Origin: Desulfobacterales bacterium
GTDB taxonomy: Bacteria; Desulfobacterota; Desulfobacteria; Desulfobacterales; JADGBH01
DNA: 48,372 bases
Reading direction: 5' to 3'
Assembly: GCA_015231595.1 (NCBI GenBank)
Contig: JADGBH010000032.1
Span: 1-48,372 of the forward strand
Both the position numbers and the translations under genes were made by a program. The notes beneath the pieces were generated by a model that saw nothing but the letters and a program-made list of their open reading frames with translations, had not been told where the DNA came from and did no database searches. Shown here in pieces: positions 17,106 to 25,958 of this stretch; the stretch's first letter is position 1, and each line of letters opens with the position of its first letter.

Positions 17106-19144
17106 TGACTAATATAATTAAAACTCTCAAAAATAGCGTTTCGAATAGATTCAAAGTCAATTGAATTTCTTATAATATAAGGGGTAATAATAATAACAAG
17201 CTCAGTTCTATCGGAGCCTTGACTTTTCGTTTTAAAAAGATTTCCTATTATAGGAATAGAACTTAAAATAGGAACCATTGTTTGACCTTGACTAATATTT
17301 TCTTTTATAAGCCCCCCTAAAAGAATTGCTTGGCCTTCCATAGCTATTACTTCTGTGCTAATACTTCTATTTAAAATAATTGGAGAGCTAATATTTGAGG
17401 TATTATTAGCTTGAGCTTCGCTTACAGTTTGAGATATAATCATACTAATTAAACTTTCTGAATGAATTGATGGGGTAACGTTTAATGTAATACCTGTGCT
17501 TCTATATTGAACGGAACGTAATATGTTCGATGTCCCCTGCACCTGCACTTCGGGAGAAACAGCCTCGCTTGTTATAATAGGCACCTCTGTACCAACATTA
17601 ATAACAGCATTTTTACCATCAAGAGCTACTAATCTTGGATTTGAAATAATTTTTATAACATCTTCTTTTGCAAGACTATTAATTAAAAGTTGAAAATTTT
17701 TAGAATTATTAATTATAGAATAGTCCATCCCTCCCGACCCAAGCCCTAATCCTCCCATAGTCTTTAATATACTTGTCTGGCTGCCACTCATATTTTTCAA
17801 AAACCACTCAAACCCATATTGAAGAGAGCCAGTGAGAGTTACCTCTGCAATTGTAGCATTAATCAAAACTTGTCTTGGCATTACATCTATTTTATCAATT
17901 AGTAATTTAACTGAATCATATTTTTTCTTAGTAGTATAAAATATAATACAATTCCTATTTTCATCAACAACAATCCTTATATCTTCAGTTATCTGACTTA
18001 TTATATTAATTTCATTTTTTTCAACCGGCTTAACAGGATCAGAAATTTGTTTTTTCTCCTGTTTATCCTGCTCTTTATTAGTGCTAAGTATATTAGAAAG
18101 AACATCCCTAATTTCGTTAGCTTTTCGATTTTTAGGATAATATATAAAAAATTGAACTTCGTCTTTTTCTAAAGGGATATCTATGATTTTAATCCAATGT
18201 TTAGCCCTTTCCATCCACTCTTTTTCAGCACTAAAAAAAAGAATAGCCGATAAACGACTAATGGTGTTAAAATAAACCCCTTTCATACCTGGCTCAAAGC
18301 TAACTGGAATGCCTTCTTCTTTTAAAAGTTCGCCGAGCTTATTGACGAATTCTTTTAAATCCCAATTTTTAACTTTATACATACTAATAAACCTATTGCG
18401 CATAGTAGGCTGGTCTAATATCTTTACCATGGCGATTACTTGTTCAATTTGTTCTCTATTTCCTGTCGCGATAAGCATATTTTCTTTTATCATAAAAAAA
18501 ATTGATACATTTTGATCTCTTGGTAAAAAACTTGCTAAATCTTCTACCTGAGCATATTTTATAGGTATAAACTGCTTAACATTGCCATTTGTATTTGGGA
18601 TATCTTCAAGTTCTGACCCTATTCCAGCTATCATGCCACTTTTACCAGGAGATTCAAATATATAAAAAATATCTTCTTGTATTTTTATTATAATATTATT
18701 TTTACTTAATATATCCTGAACTATCTTAAATAATAGCTTCTTTGAAACAGGTTCTTTAAGACTAAGAGTAACTGGAAATTTTGATTCTGTTACCTGTTTA
18801 TCTAAAACATAATTTACGTCAAGTATCTCGGAAAATATATGATGTATAAATTCAAAAAGAGGCATACTGTCAACAGCAACAACTAAATCTTTTTTATCGC
18901 TAAAATAACTCTCGTTTTCATACTTATTAGATATTGGTTTAAAATCTTTGGCAAATGCGGGAAATTCTTTAAATTCAGGTTCAGTAGTAATCCTTTCCTC
19001 TATTTTTTTATCATCCTGCTTTAACTCTTTAGTTTCTTTAGCCTTAGAATGAGAGTTCACTATCAATTTATCATTTATCCTCCCCTTTTCATAGGCGCAT
19101 GAAAAGAAAAAGAAAAATAAAATTATTAGACTATATTTATACAA
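17090..19144 (-). CDS. gspD: Type II secretion system secretin GspD (lipoprotein form)
   Basis: 684 residues. An N-terminal lipobox ends at C16 (FFFFSCAYEK), so the secretin itself appears to be lipidated. N domains cover about residues 65-330. A charged insert rich in Lys, Glu and Gln (about 350-375) interrupts N3. The secretin domain from about 410 has ATIAEVTLTGSLQYGFEW, SNPRLVALDGKNAVINVG, EVPIIT, RSTGITLNVTPSIH, GQAILLGGLI and PIIGNLFKTK. It should form the outer-membrane channel. The start codon is TTG (19142-19144) with AGGAG 11 bases upstream. It is the last gene of the secretion operon and is separated from the VKOR gene by repeat E2. Confidence 0.92.
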   Translation of the reverse strand: MYKYSLIILFFFFFSCAYEKGRINDKLIVNSHSKAKETKELKQDDKKIEERITTEPEFKEFPAFAKDFKPISNKYENESYFSDKKDLVVAVDSMPLFEFIHHIFSEILDVNYVLDKQVTESKFPVTLSLKEPVSKKLLFKIVQDILSKNNIIIKIQEDIFYIFESPGKSGMIAGIGSELEDIPNTNGNVKQFIPIKYAQVEDLASFLPRDQNVSIFFMIKENMLIATGNREQIEQVIAMVKILDQPTMRNRFISMYKVKNWDLKEFVNKLGELLKEEGIPVSFEPGMKGVYFNTISRLSAILFFSAEKEWMERAKHWIKIIDIPLEKDEVQFFIYYPKNRKANEIRDVLSNILSTNKEQDKQEKKQISDPVKPVEKNEINIISQITEDIRIVVDENRNCIIFYTTKKKYDSVKLLIDKIDVMPRQVLINATIAEVTLTGSLQYGFEWFLKNMSGSQTSILKTMGGLGLGSGGMDYSIINNSKNFQLLINSLAKEDVIKIISNPRLVALDGKNAVINVGTEVPIITSEAVSPEVQVQGTSNILRSVQYRSTGITLNVTPSIHSESLISMIISQTVSEAQANNTSNISSPIILNRSISTEVIAMEGQAILLGGLIKENISQGQTMVPILSSIPIIGNLFKTKSQGSDRTELVIIITPYIIRNSIDFESIRNAIFESFNYISQQPLD

Positions 19145-19180
19145 TTTTAATATTTCTCCTAAATCACAGAGATGCTAAAC

Positions 19181-19337
19181 CGACATCCTTCAATTTTAGT
19201 TTACAATATTTAATTCTGGCTTCCCGCCTTCGCGGGAACGACGGGTGTTATTCCGTCATTCCCGCGAAGGCGGGAATCCAGTTTAAATATTTTTTTAAAA
19301 GTGTTAACTATTTTTTCCTGTATTATGTAAGGATATC
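19181..19337. repeat. Palindromic element E2 (157 bp) with 7-bp flanking direct repeat
   Basis: Same family and length as E1 but inverted. Core arms lie at 19216-19243 and 19254-19281, near-perfect over 28 bases. Tips are CGACATCCTTCA and, in complement, CGATATCCTTACA. The 7-mer GCTAAAC occurs immediately on both sides (19174-19180 and 19338-19344), as expected for a target-site duplication. It lies inside the secretion operon between the VKOR gene and gspD. In RNA it would make a very stable stem that could lower or stabilise gspD expression. Confidence 0.82.
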
Positions 19338-19368
19338 GCTAAACTTTTAATTATTTGAGTTAGTCTAT

Positions 19369-20511
19369 CTAACACAATGGTGAAGCTAAAAAATTTCCTT
19401 CAATCAAATCAACAAAAAAAACCTTAAAACTAATACTTTTAAATAGATAAGGAGTAAGCCATAGAATGATTGTAATCATAGATGCGGATATTAGACACCA
19501 AAAACAAACTGTTCCAAGAACAAAAGGCTCAATAAATGTTAAATACGCAGAAAAAACTGTACCAATAAAAACCATGCCAAACAATATAAGACTTCCTAAA
19601 AGTTCAAATGATCTTAAAAACATAAGCAGCCAAACAAAAATAACAGCAATATATCCCGCAAAACCTATAATCCCCACATGAATACCAAAAATTTTAGCAT
19701 ACTTACTGTTTTGAACTAAACCACAATCCCCAACTATCTTGCAAATCACATCAGTTTCATAACTCTTAAACCATGAAAGATATCCTGAAACACACATACC
19801 AATAAGAGCTAACAAGGGTATAACCCAAAATTTCCATCTATAATTTTTATCAAAACTTACATATCGGATAGCTATTAAAGATTTTATTAGAACAAAAATC
19901 ATACCAAAGAATATTATCATTGCTATGGAATTTCCTAATGGATTTTTCAAAATTCTTGATTTTACTAATTCAAACATAGTTTGTTCTGTTACGGATACAA
20001 TATCTGATGATGTTGTATTAGTTTGTTTAGTATTTCTTAAGTCTATAGCTTCCTGGAGTCCTGGTATATAAGGAAATCTAATTCCTCCCATATTCATAAA
20101 TATAGCAAGCACAGATGGAAAAACAGACATAATCTCTTGTTCTCCAACAAAAGTAATATCTCCGACTACTAACATGGGGACACCCTGACGAGGAGCTGGA
20201 ACATTATACTGTTTAATGGTTTCATCAAAAAGTATTTTCCCATTCTCAGTACTAATATTTACTGTTATGATCAACGCTCTACCTCGATATTGATTACTTA
20301 TTGGTTCAAGAAGCTCTTTTACAACTTTATGGCAATGCGGACAATCTGGTCTAAAAAAAAGAACAGAATAAACCATTGAATTTGTATCTTTATTTTCTTC
20401 AGGTTTTGCCGCTTTTTGTTCTGCAACTTCAGGTTTTGCCGGTTCTTGTTCTGCAAAAAGATAATTTGTAAAAGTAAAAAATATAATTAACACCAAAATC
20501 TTATATTTCAT
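19369..20511 (-). CDS. Thioredoxin-like/VKOR fusion: membrane disulfide-bond-forming oxidoreductase
   Basis: 380 residues. A signal or anchor sequence (1-20) and an Ala/Glu/Lys linker lead to a thioredoxin-like domain with active site CPHC (57-60) and a VPMLVVGD cis-Pro loop. From about residue 190 come roughly five membrane segments of a vitamin K epoxide reductase domain with C257 and C263, the conserved Ser in VQNSKYAKIFGI, and CFWC (336-339). It should oxidise periplasmic protein thiols and pass electrons to quinone. Bacterial VKOR fusions I know usually carry thioredoxin at the C-terminus, so this order is unusual. Being inside the secretion operon suggests it folds secretion substrates or system parts. 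Confidence 0.85.
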   Translation of the reverse strand: MKYKILVLIIFFTFTNYLFAEQEPAKPEVAEQKAAKPEENKDTNSMVYSVLFFRPDCPHCHKVVKELLEPISNQYRGRALIITVNISTENGKILFDETIKQYNVPAPRQGVPMLVVGDITFVGEQEIMSVFPSVLAIFMNMGGIRFPYIPGLQEAIDLRNTKQTNTTSSDIVSVTEQTMFELVKSRILKNPLGNSIAMIIFFGMIFVLIKSLIAIRYVSFDKNYRWKFWVIPLLALIGMCVSGYLSWFKSYETDVICKIVGDCGLVQNSKYAKIFGIHVGIIGFAGYIAVIFVWLLMFLRSFELLGSLILFGMVFIGTVFSAYLTFIEPFVLGTVCFWCLISASMITIILWLTPYLFKSISFKVFFVDLIEGNFLASPLC

Positions 20512-20512
20512 A

Positions 20513-21562
20513 TTAAAGCCCCATAAACAACATACTTGTTACAATGCTTTTATCCAAGCCATAATCTTTTTTTTGCCAGATTGGTTCATCTTCATCAAAT
20601 GAGACATATATTCCATTTGAACCTGCGGCAAAAACAAGATATTTTCCATCTTCCATTTTTCTAAATTTTATATCAACTATTCTTATATCATCTGAAAGTC
20701 CATTTTTCATTTTTTTCCAAGAACTGCCGCTATTTAATGATTGATAAATACCAGTTGATGTTCCGATATAAATCCTTTCAGGTGATTGTGGATGCAGCGC
20801 GATAGAATATATCAATGACCCGTTTTCAATACCTTTATCTGAAGCAGACCAAGACATACCGTCATCCATGCTTTTATAAAAACACGGAATTTTTTCAAAG
20901 CGGCCTTTAATTCCGCTATATGGTCCTGAACCAACGAAGAATATCTTATTTTTTTTATCTCCGCCTATTGAATATATATTTTTATTCTTTATACCATTTG
21001 ATAAAGTAATCCACTTATCGTTAGATAATTTAAAAATATCATTAGTAGTTCCTGCCCAAATACTATTATTATACAAAGCAAGAATCTGCACATCCCTATA
21101 AATTAATCCATCATTAAGCTCTACTATTTCAGAAAAATCGTCCTTCGTTTTAAAAACACCTTTTTCTTCGCAAGAAAAAAAGATTTCAGCATTATTATTT
21201 GAATTATTTTTAAACAATAATGAAGTTATATTTTTATATTGAGCAAGATTCGAATTTACTTGAAGTGTTTTCAAATCAATGGAAAATAATCCTTTTCTGG
21301 ACACAGCAATAAAAACTAAATCTTTTTTAAGAGGATGCTGATAAAGCTTTTTATAATAAGCTTCAATCCCTCTTTGTTCAGCATTTAAATAATACCAACT
21401 ATCTCCACAGGTTTCGGTTTTATAAACACCTTTTCCAAATGTTGCACAAATAAATTCAAAATTATATTTGACAGGCTGAAGTTTTTTTTCTTCGCATCCT
21501 ATGAAGAACATCAAAATAAAAGATAACAAATAAAGAATATATCGATTTTTTATAAAAAGCAT
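20513..21562 (-). CDS. Lipoprotein with BNR/sortilin-like beta-propeller repeats
   Basis: 349 residues. A signal peptide with lipobox FFIGC puts the lipidated Cys at 23. Repeated blades follow, each resembling GIYQSLNSGSSWKKM, KSMDDGMSWSA or GKGVYKTETCGDSWYY, with RIYIGTSTGIY and LFSIDLKT strands between them. This is the BNR/Ycf48-sortilin pattern of a six- or seven-bladed propeller. The function is unknown; such propellers often bind proteins or carbohydrates. It lies one base upstream of the VKOR gene and downstream of gspC, so it probably acts in the periplasm with the secretion machinery. Confidence 0.75.
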   Translation of the reverse strand: MLFIKNRYILYLLSFILMFFIGCEEKKLQPVKYNFEFICATFGKGVYKTETCGDSWYYLNAEQRGIEAYYKKLYQHPLKKDLVFIAVSRKGLFSIDLKTLQVNSNLAQYKNITSLLFKNNSNNNAEIFFSCEEKGVFKTKDDFSEIVELNDGLIYRDVQILALYNNSIWAGTTNDIFKLSNDKWITLSNGIKNKNIYSIGGDKKNKIFFVGSGPYSGIKGRFEKIPCFYKSMDDGMSWSASDKGIENGSLIYSIALHPQSPERIYIGTSTGIYQSLNSGSSWKKMKNGLSDDIRIVDIKFRKMEDGKYLVFAAGSNGIYVSFDEDEPIWQKKDYGLDKSIVTSMLFMGL

Positions 21563-21658
21563 TTTTTGTCAAACCTTGTTATTATGTTATTAAAAAAGTG
21601 TGTAATCAATCAGTGTAATAAATTTAAACGCATATATTAAAAGCATATAAATAATGCT

Positions 21659-22180
21659 CTATATAACCAAAGATTTAAAAATTTTTAAAACAATTTCGTC
21701 AGATATTTCTTCATCTGATAGAGTTTTTATTAAAACTAAACCAAACGGAGCTATTTTTACAATTTTCAAATCCTTTATCATATCGCCTTCTGAAACTTTA
21801 AGAATAGATCCATCTTGATTGCTCAAGGAAGATTTACCTTTATTCAATGAAATAACTGCATGTTTTCCTTTCGCTGATATAAAAATTCCTTTTATTTTAA
21901 GTATATCTTCTTCTTCTACTGCCGGTTCAGAAATAACGGGTAAATCTTTTTCTGTATTTTCTGTCGCTTTAACTGGTTCTGGAAGAATATCAAAAATTTT
22001 TCTAAAATCATTCACATTTATGGGTTCAACAGTAGGCCTTTCGATCTTTACTATTTGATAATTTTTAAAATTATCATCAACATCATTTTGAAAATAAACA
22101 TGCTTATATAAAGAGTAGCCTTTATATGAAAAAAGTAATCCAATTATCAAGTTAAAAATTAATAAAAATTTTTTTATCAT
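21659..22180 (-). CDS. gspC: Type II secretion inner-membrane protein GspC-like (no PDZ domain)
   Basis: 173 residues. One N-terminal membrane segment (5-25), a Pro/Glu-rich linker, then an HR-type domain from about residue 90 (ILKIKGIFISAKGKHAVISL, SILKVSEGDMIKDLKIVKIAPFGLVLI). This matches the GspC homology region that contacts GspD. The C-terminal PDZ or coiled-coil module of longer GspC proteins is absent. It follows gspM by three bases. Confidence 0.75.
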   Translation of the reverse strand: MIKKFLLIFNLIIGLLFSYKGYSLYKHVYFQNDVDDNFKNYQIVKIERPTVEPINVNDFRKIFDILPEPVKATENTEKDLPVISEPAVEEEDILKIKGIFISAKGKHAVISLNKGKSSLSNQDGSILKVSEGDMIKDLKIVKIAPFGLVLIKTLSDEEISDEIVLKIFKSLVI

Positions 22181-22183
22181 GTA

Positions 22184-22735
22184 TCAATTACTATCCTTAT
22201 TTGGAATGCCATAAGCCAAAACACTTATCTCCACTATTACATTAGGTGAATATCCATAGGAAGACAGAACAAGCCTTTCAATGGGCAAAAAATAACTTTC
22301 GGATTCAATTTTTGAGATCAAATCTATTATTTTTTTAGGGGATGCTTCACATTGTATAGTAATTGGAGCCTTGTAAATATCGCCTTCAGTTGCATAAAGC
22401 CAATCAATATTTTTTATTAAATTACCCGTTGAAGAGGCTATTTTTTCGAGTTCTTTTTGAAGCATAAGCTGCAAATATTGTGAATCCTTAAAACCTGAAA
22501 AAAAATATTTCTCAAATTGATCTGTATTTTTTTTTAATTCATCGGCTAATGCTGTAATTTCAGACTCTTTACCAACAAGTACCCGTTTTTTATTTACAGA
22601 CAGTTTTAAAACTTCTATATTTTCAAGCTTTTCTTTTTTCCAGTCATGTAAAGGGAAAAAAACAAATTTTATCAAAGATAAAAGCGTTATTAATAAAATA
22701 CCAATTTTTAGTCTTAGTTTATTATTATCATTCAT
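22184..22735 (-). CDS. gspM: Type II secretion protein GspM-like (PilO-like)
   Basis: 183 residues. A short cytoplasmic N-terminus, one membrane segment (about 9-27), then coiled-coil-like helices and a ferredoxin-like domain (PITIQCEASPKKIIDLISKIESESYFLPIERLVLSS). This architecture is shared by GspM and PilO. Its position between gspL and gspC supports GspM, a partner of GspL in the inner-membrane platform. Sequence conservation in this family is low. Confidence 0.75.
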   Translation of the reverse strand: MNDNNKLRLKIGILLITLLSLIKFVFFPLHDWKKEKLENIEVLKLSVNKKRVLVGKESEITALADELKKNTDQFEKYFFSGFKDSQYLQLMLQKELEKIASSTGNLIKNIDWLYATEGDIYKAPITIQCEASPKKIIDLISKIESESYFLPIERLVLSSYGYSPNVIVEISVLAYGIPNKDSN

Positions 22736-22765
22736 AATAAAAATTTTTCTGAACTGAAGATATTG

Positions 22766-23908
22766 TTACTTTTTTAAATACACAAACGATATATAAAAAT
22801 TTTCCATTCCAGTTCCTAAATCTTGCATAACAGGAGCAGTAAATTTTGCATTTTTAACATTTTTTTCCTTGGAAAACAAAGAAAGAAATTCAGAAGCTTT
22901 CTTTGATAATCCATTAAGTTCAACAACATTACCTGATATAGATATTCTTCTAATTAAAGTACCTTCTTGCACTGTTTTATATAGCAAATTTAATAAAGGA
23001 ACTTTATAAGTATAATTTGAAAGAGCTTCGGCAAGAGCATTTTGTTTATAAAAATAAGCATCAAGCATATCCTTTTTTTGAAGAATCAAATGAAGTTCCT
23101 TCGAAAGCTTGGAATCCTCTTCTTTTAATTTCTGTTCTGCGTAATAAGGGATAAAAGCAGTAGCACCTGTATATAAAAAAAACATAATTATAACGGAATA
23201 TATCGTTGAAAAAATATATTTTTTATAAAGACTTATTGATAAAAGATAGGGATTAACAAATCTAAACAGAAAAGAGACAGGCGCTTTTAATATTGATTCA
23301 TATAATAAATCAGTATAATCTTTAAATAAATTTATTTTTTTTAAAGAGCTGTTTTTACCCTTTGAACCCACTAACTTTAAAAATTTTTCAAAAGCCTGAT
23401 CTGTTTGAACATCAACTATGCTTTTTATATCTCCTCTTTCACTCGTATATGCATATAAACATTTATTTTCGTCTAAATTTATCATATAAATCGCATCGTT
23501 CTTGTTAAAAAGAAAAGAAAGTAGCGCTGTTTCAGGAATAATAAGGTATGGTAATGCGAAAGATATTTTATCAATAACACTATTGTCAATAAACCAAATA
23601 TTAACATCTGTAGAATCATGTTGGCTTTTCTTTTTTGCAAAAAAAAATAAATCTGTCTCAAATGGAGAAACTTTTAATATATCTGTATTGATGGCTGAAC
23701 GAATATCATTTAAATTCCCAAAAGGAAAAGATTTTGAAGTTTCAAAATAATGTTCTTTTCCGATAATAACTAAATTAGCTTTTTGGTTTTTAGATAAATC
23801 GTCAATCTTTCCATTATTATATATTATATATTCTTTTGAGCCTAAATATATAATTTTATTAAAAAAATTTTTTAATAAAAATTTTTTTATATCCACTATC
23901 TTCTCCAC
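22766..23908 (-). CDS. gspL: Type II secretion protein GspL-like (actin-like cytoplasmic domain plus periplasmic domain)
   Basis: 380 residues. The cytoplasmic part (1-230) has the GspL/PilM features FPFGNLNDIRSAINTDI and VSPFETDLFFFA. A membrane segment lies near 235-258, followed by a PilN-like coiled coil and small domain (LLYKTVQEGTLIRRISISGN, VVELNGLSKKASEFLSLF). GspL normally recruits the ATPase GspE to the platform, yet no gspE is present in this window. The start is GTG (23906-23908), overlapping the gspK end by 13 bases. Confidence 0.82.
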   Translation of the reverse strand: MEKIVDIKKFLLKNFFNKIIYLGSKEYIIYNNGKIDDLSKNQKANLVIIGKEHYFETSKSFPFGNLNDIRSAINTDILKVSPFETDLFFFAKKKSQHDSTDVNIWFIDNSVIDKISFALPYLIIPETALLSFLFNKNDAIYMINLDENKCLYAYTSERGDIKSIVDVQTDQAFEKFLKLVGSKGKNSSLKKINLFKDYTDLLYESILKAPVSFLFRFVNPYLLSISLYKKYIFSTIYSVIIMFFLYTGATAFIPYYAEQKLKEEDSKLSKELHLILQKKDMLDAYFYKQNALAEALSNYTYKVPLLNLLYKTVQEGTLIRRISISGNVVELNGLSKKASEFLSLFSKEKNVKNAKFTAPVMQDLGTGMENFYISFVYLKK

Positions 23909-24816
23909 TCAATAATCGTAAAAGGTGCTTTTAAAGTCTGCTGTCTAAAAATAACTGTTTGAATACTATCAACGGACTCTCCAACTTCTGCTGACACATC
24001 TACCACAACATAAGGAAGTGTAGAAGCAAAAAAACCGTCATTTTCGATAGAGATATCGGCTAATTTTTCAAAACCATCTTCAGATATTTCGTCTTTGCTC
24101 CTAAGCTCAATTATTTTATCAATATATCCGCTATCACTAAAAAGAGTTCTTAAAAGATTTTCGCTCATTAAAAGATAATTTGGCTCAACTGACGCCCCCC
24201 AATAGAGTATTTCATCTTTAATTTTATCATAAATTTCTTCGTCAAAACCCAAAATTAACTTCATTTCTTCTTTAACCTGAATATAAAAATTACGGGGCGC
24301 ATAATTAAAACCCTGTGTTTTATAATCAAATGCTTCAGATCCATTTAAATGCTTTAAATTGTCAGCATCCTGCCAATCTAAAAATGAATCTATAAATTTA
24401 GCTGTTTTTTCAGTATTATTAGAAATTTTTTCAATAAAAGATCGTAAGTAGTCGAGCTGAAATATAGGAGATATCATTCCAGACGCATGGCGTATCTTAA
24501 CTGTAATTCCTTTTTCAATTTCAATAGGATTTCCGTAGAGATTCCATCTTTTACTTACTTTTCCATTTTCATAAATATCCATGCTATAGGTATTAAAAAC
24601 GCTTGTTGTCATGTCATAAAATACCTCGTTTATAGCAGAATAGGATTTGATATATGCTTGAGTTCTATTTTGTATTTCAAATACGCATTTAATTTTGCTC
24701 CTTACAGAAGAAGCTATTGAAATGGATATCAAAAGTATAATAAATGATATTGCCAACGCAAGGGGTAAAGCATAACCTTTTTCGTTAAAAATAATTATTT
24801 TAAATTCAGAATTCAT
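23896..24816 (-). CDS. gspK: Type II secretion minor pseudopilin GspK
   Basis: 306 residues. A 14-residue leader ends in Gly before YALPLALAISF, a class III prepilin signal lacking the usual Glu at +5, which is a GspK trait. DWQDADNLKHLNGSEAF (about 146-162) and NYAPRNFYIQVKEEMKLILGF match conserved GspK segments. It is the tip pseudopilin that caps the pseudopilus with GspI and GspJ. It overlaps gspJ by 11 bases and gspL by 13 bases. Confidence 0.88.
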   Translation of the reverse strand: MNSEFKIIIFNEKGYALPLALAISFIILLISISIASSVRSKIKCVFEIQNRTQAYIKSYSAINEVFYDMTTSVFNTYSMDIYENGKVSKRWNLYGNPIEIEKGITVKIRHASGMISPIFQLDYLRSFIEKISNNTEKTAKFIDSFLDWQDADNLKHLNGSEAFDYKTQGFNYAPRNFYIQVKEEMKLILGFDEEIYDKIKDEILYWGASVEPNYLLMSENLLRTLFSDSGYIDKIIELRSKDEISEDGFEKLADISIENDGFFASTLPYVVVDVSAEVGESVDSIQTVIFRQQTLKAPFTIIEWRR

Positions 24817-25522
24817 TACTGCTAAACTTTGAATTTTTCATAACATTTTTTCCCATCTTTAAGTTAATCCTATATTTTTCTTCCCCTCTTTCTTCAGTCA
24901 ATATGGATATTTCAATAATTTCGGGCATCAGACGTTTGTCTTTACCGATAAATTCATTCTGCCAATCATAGAAAAAATCAAAACTCAAAGTTAGAGAGTT
25001 CATAACTGATTTTAAAAGGCCATAATATCTAAATGAAATCTGTTTTATATTATCATAAGGAATCATACTTTTTTTATAAATAATTTTATCTGAATCATAT
25101 TTTATAAAAAAGCTGTCAAGGGGAACTTCTTCATAAATAAGTTTTTGCAAACCATTTTCATCTTTATCAGCCCTCAATCGAGCAGCCGCTGGAAGGCCTT
25201 TCCAAAAAACAGAAGATAAAGTTACAAATTCGATTGAGCTATCATGCCCATTAAAATAGGGATAATAAAAACCAATTTTTTCGTTTGAATGATCGGTTAT
25301 AAAATAATCATAAGCTGACTCTAAAGAATTTCTTAAAAGAGTTCTCTCTCTATAATCATTAATGGCTTTTATATCAATAAGCTTTTTTGCTGACCAGCCT
25401 CTAAGAAAAATCGAATACGAAAAGGACACAATAAACACAATTAGACTTAAAATAATGGTAGAAATTAAAACTTCTACCAGACTAAAACCATTAGTTCGCT
25501 GTCCTTTAAAATCAAAATTCAA
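24806..25522 (-). CDS. gspJ: Type II secretion minor pseudopilin GspJ
   Basis: Prepilin motif G-FSLVEVLIST followed by a hydrophobic helix, then a beta-rich domain (SIEFVTLSS, IKQISFRYYG, MPEIIEISILTEE). TTG at 25522 gives a 12-residue leader and an 11-base overlap with the gspI stop, with AAGG upstream. The longer reading from ATG 25594 would add 24 residues that merely cover gspI coding sequence and give an unusually long leader, so the TTG start is preferred. Length about 238 residues, normal for GspJ. Confidence 0.85.
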   Translation of the reverse strand: MNFDFKGQRTNGFSLVEVLISTIILSLIVFIVSFSYSIFLRGWSAKKLIDIKAINDYRERTLLRNSLESAYDYFITDHSNEKIGFYYPYFNGHDSSIEFVTLSSVFWKGLPAAARLRADKDENGLQKLIYEEVPLDSFFIKYDSDKIIYKKSMIPYDNIKQISFRYYGLLKSVMNSLTLSFDFFYDWQNEFIGKDKRLMPEIIEISILTEERGEEKYRINLKMGKNVMKNSKFSSNEF

Positions 25523-25958
25523 AACTAAATTCGCCTTGTTTCCATAAAAGCTCTTTGTAGGTATAGTATTCTTCTCGCTTGAAAGCCTTATCATTATAAA
25601 TTATTTTTAATTTTATTTCCTTTAATGTAATATTAAATCGACCATAACTAATGGAATTAGATATTTCGTCAAAGCCACTCAAAATATTTTTACCTTTTTT
25701 AATATCTTTTGAGGTATATAAATACGAAATGTAAGTGTGAAACCTACCTTCTCCTTTATCCTTTCCCGATACTATATCTTCTTTTATTAAATCAACGATG
25801 GAGGGAATAGCTTCAGCAATAGAAATGTGCGAATTAATTTTTATAACGGCTCTCACTGAGGATTGATAAATAAGACTACCTATAGAAATAGCTGAAAATA
25901 TAATAAGCGATGCTATCAAAACTTCTATTAGCGTAAAACCATCATCATAAAACTTCAA
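25512..25958 (-). CDS. gspI: Type II secretion minor pseudopilin GspI
   Basis: Prepilin motif DDG-FTLIEVLIASLI. TTG at 25958 gives a 7-residue leader (MKFYDDG) and a 14-base overlap with the gspH stop, with a purine-rich AAGGAAAAG upstream. ATG at 26021 would give a 28-residue leader lying wholly over gspH coding sequence. About 148 residues. The C-terminal part (FNITLKEIKLKIIYNDKAFKREEYYTYKEL) fits the GspI head. It nucleates the pseudopilus tip with GspJ and GspK. Confidence 0.83.
   Translation of the reverse strand: MKFYDDGFTLIEVLIASLIIFSAISIGSLIYQSSVRAVIKINSHISIAEAIPSIVDLIKEDIVSGKDKGEGRFHTYISYLYTSKDIKKGKNILSGFDEISNSISYGRFNITLKEIKLKIIYNDKAFKREEYYTYKELLWKQGEFSFEF

Noticed and set aside
19099..19350. 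83-codon plus-strand ORF
   Set aside because: It runs across the start of gspD and the whole of repeat E2; the predicted protein is a translation of the palindrome.
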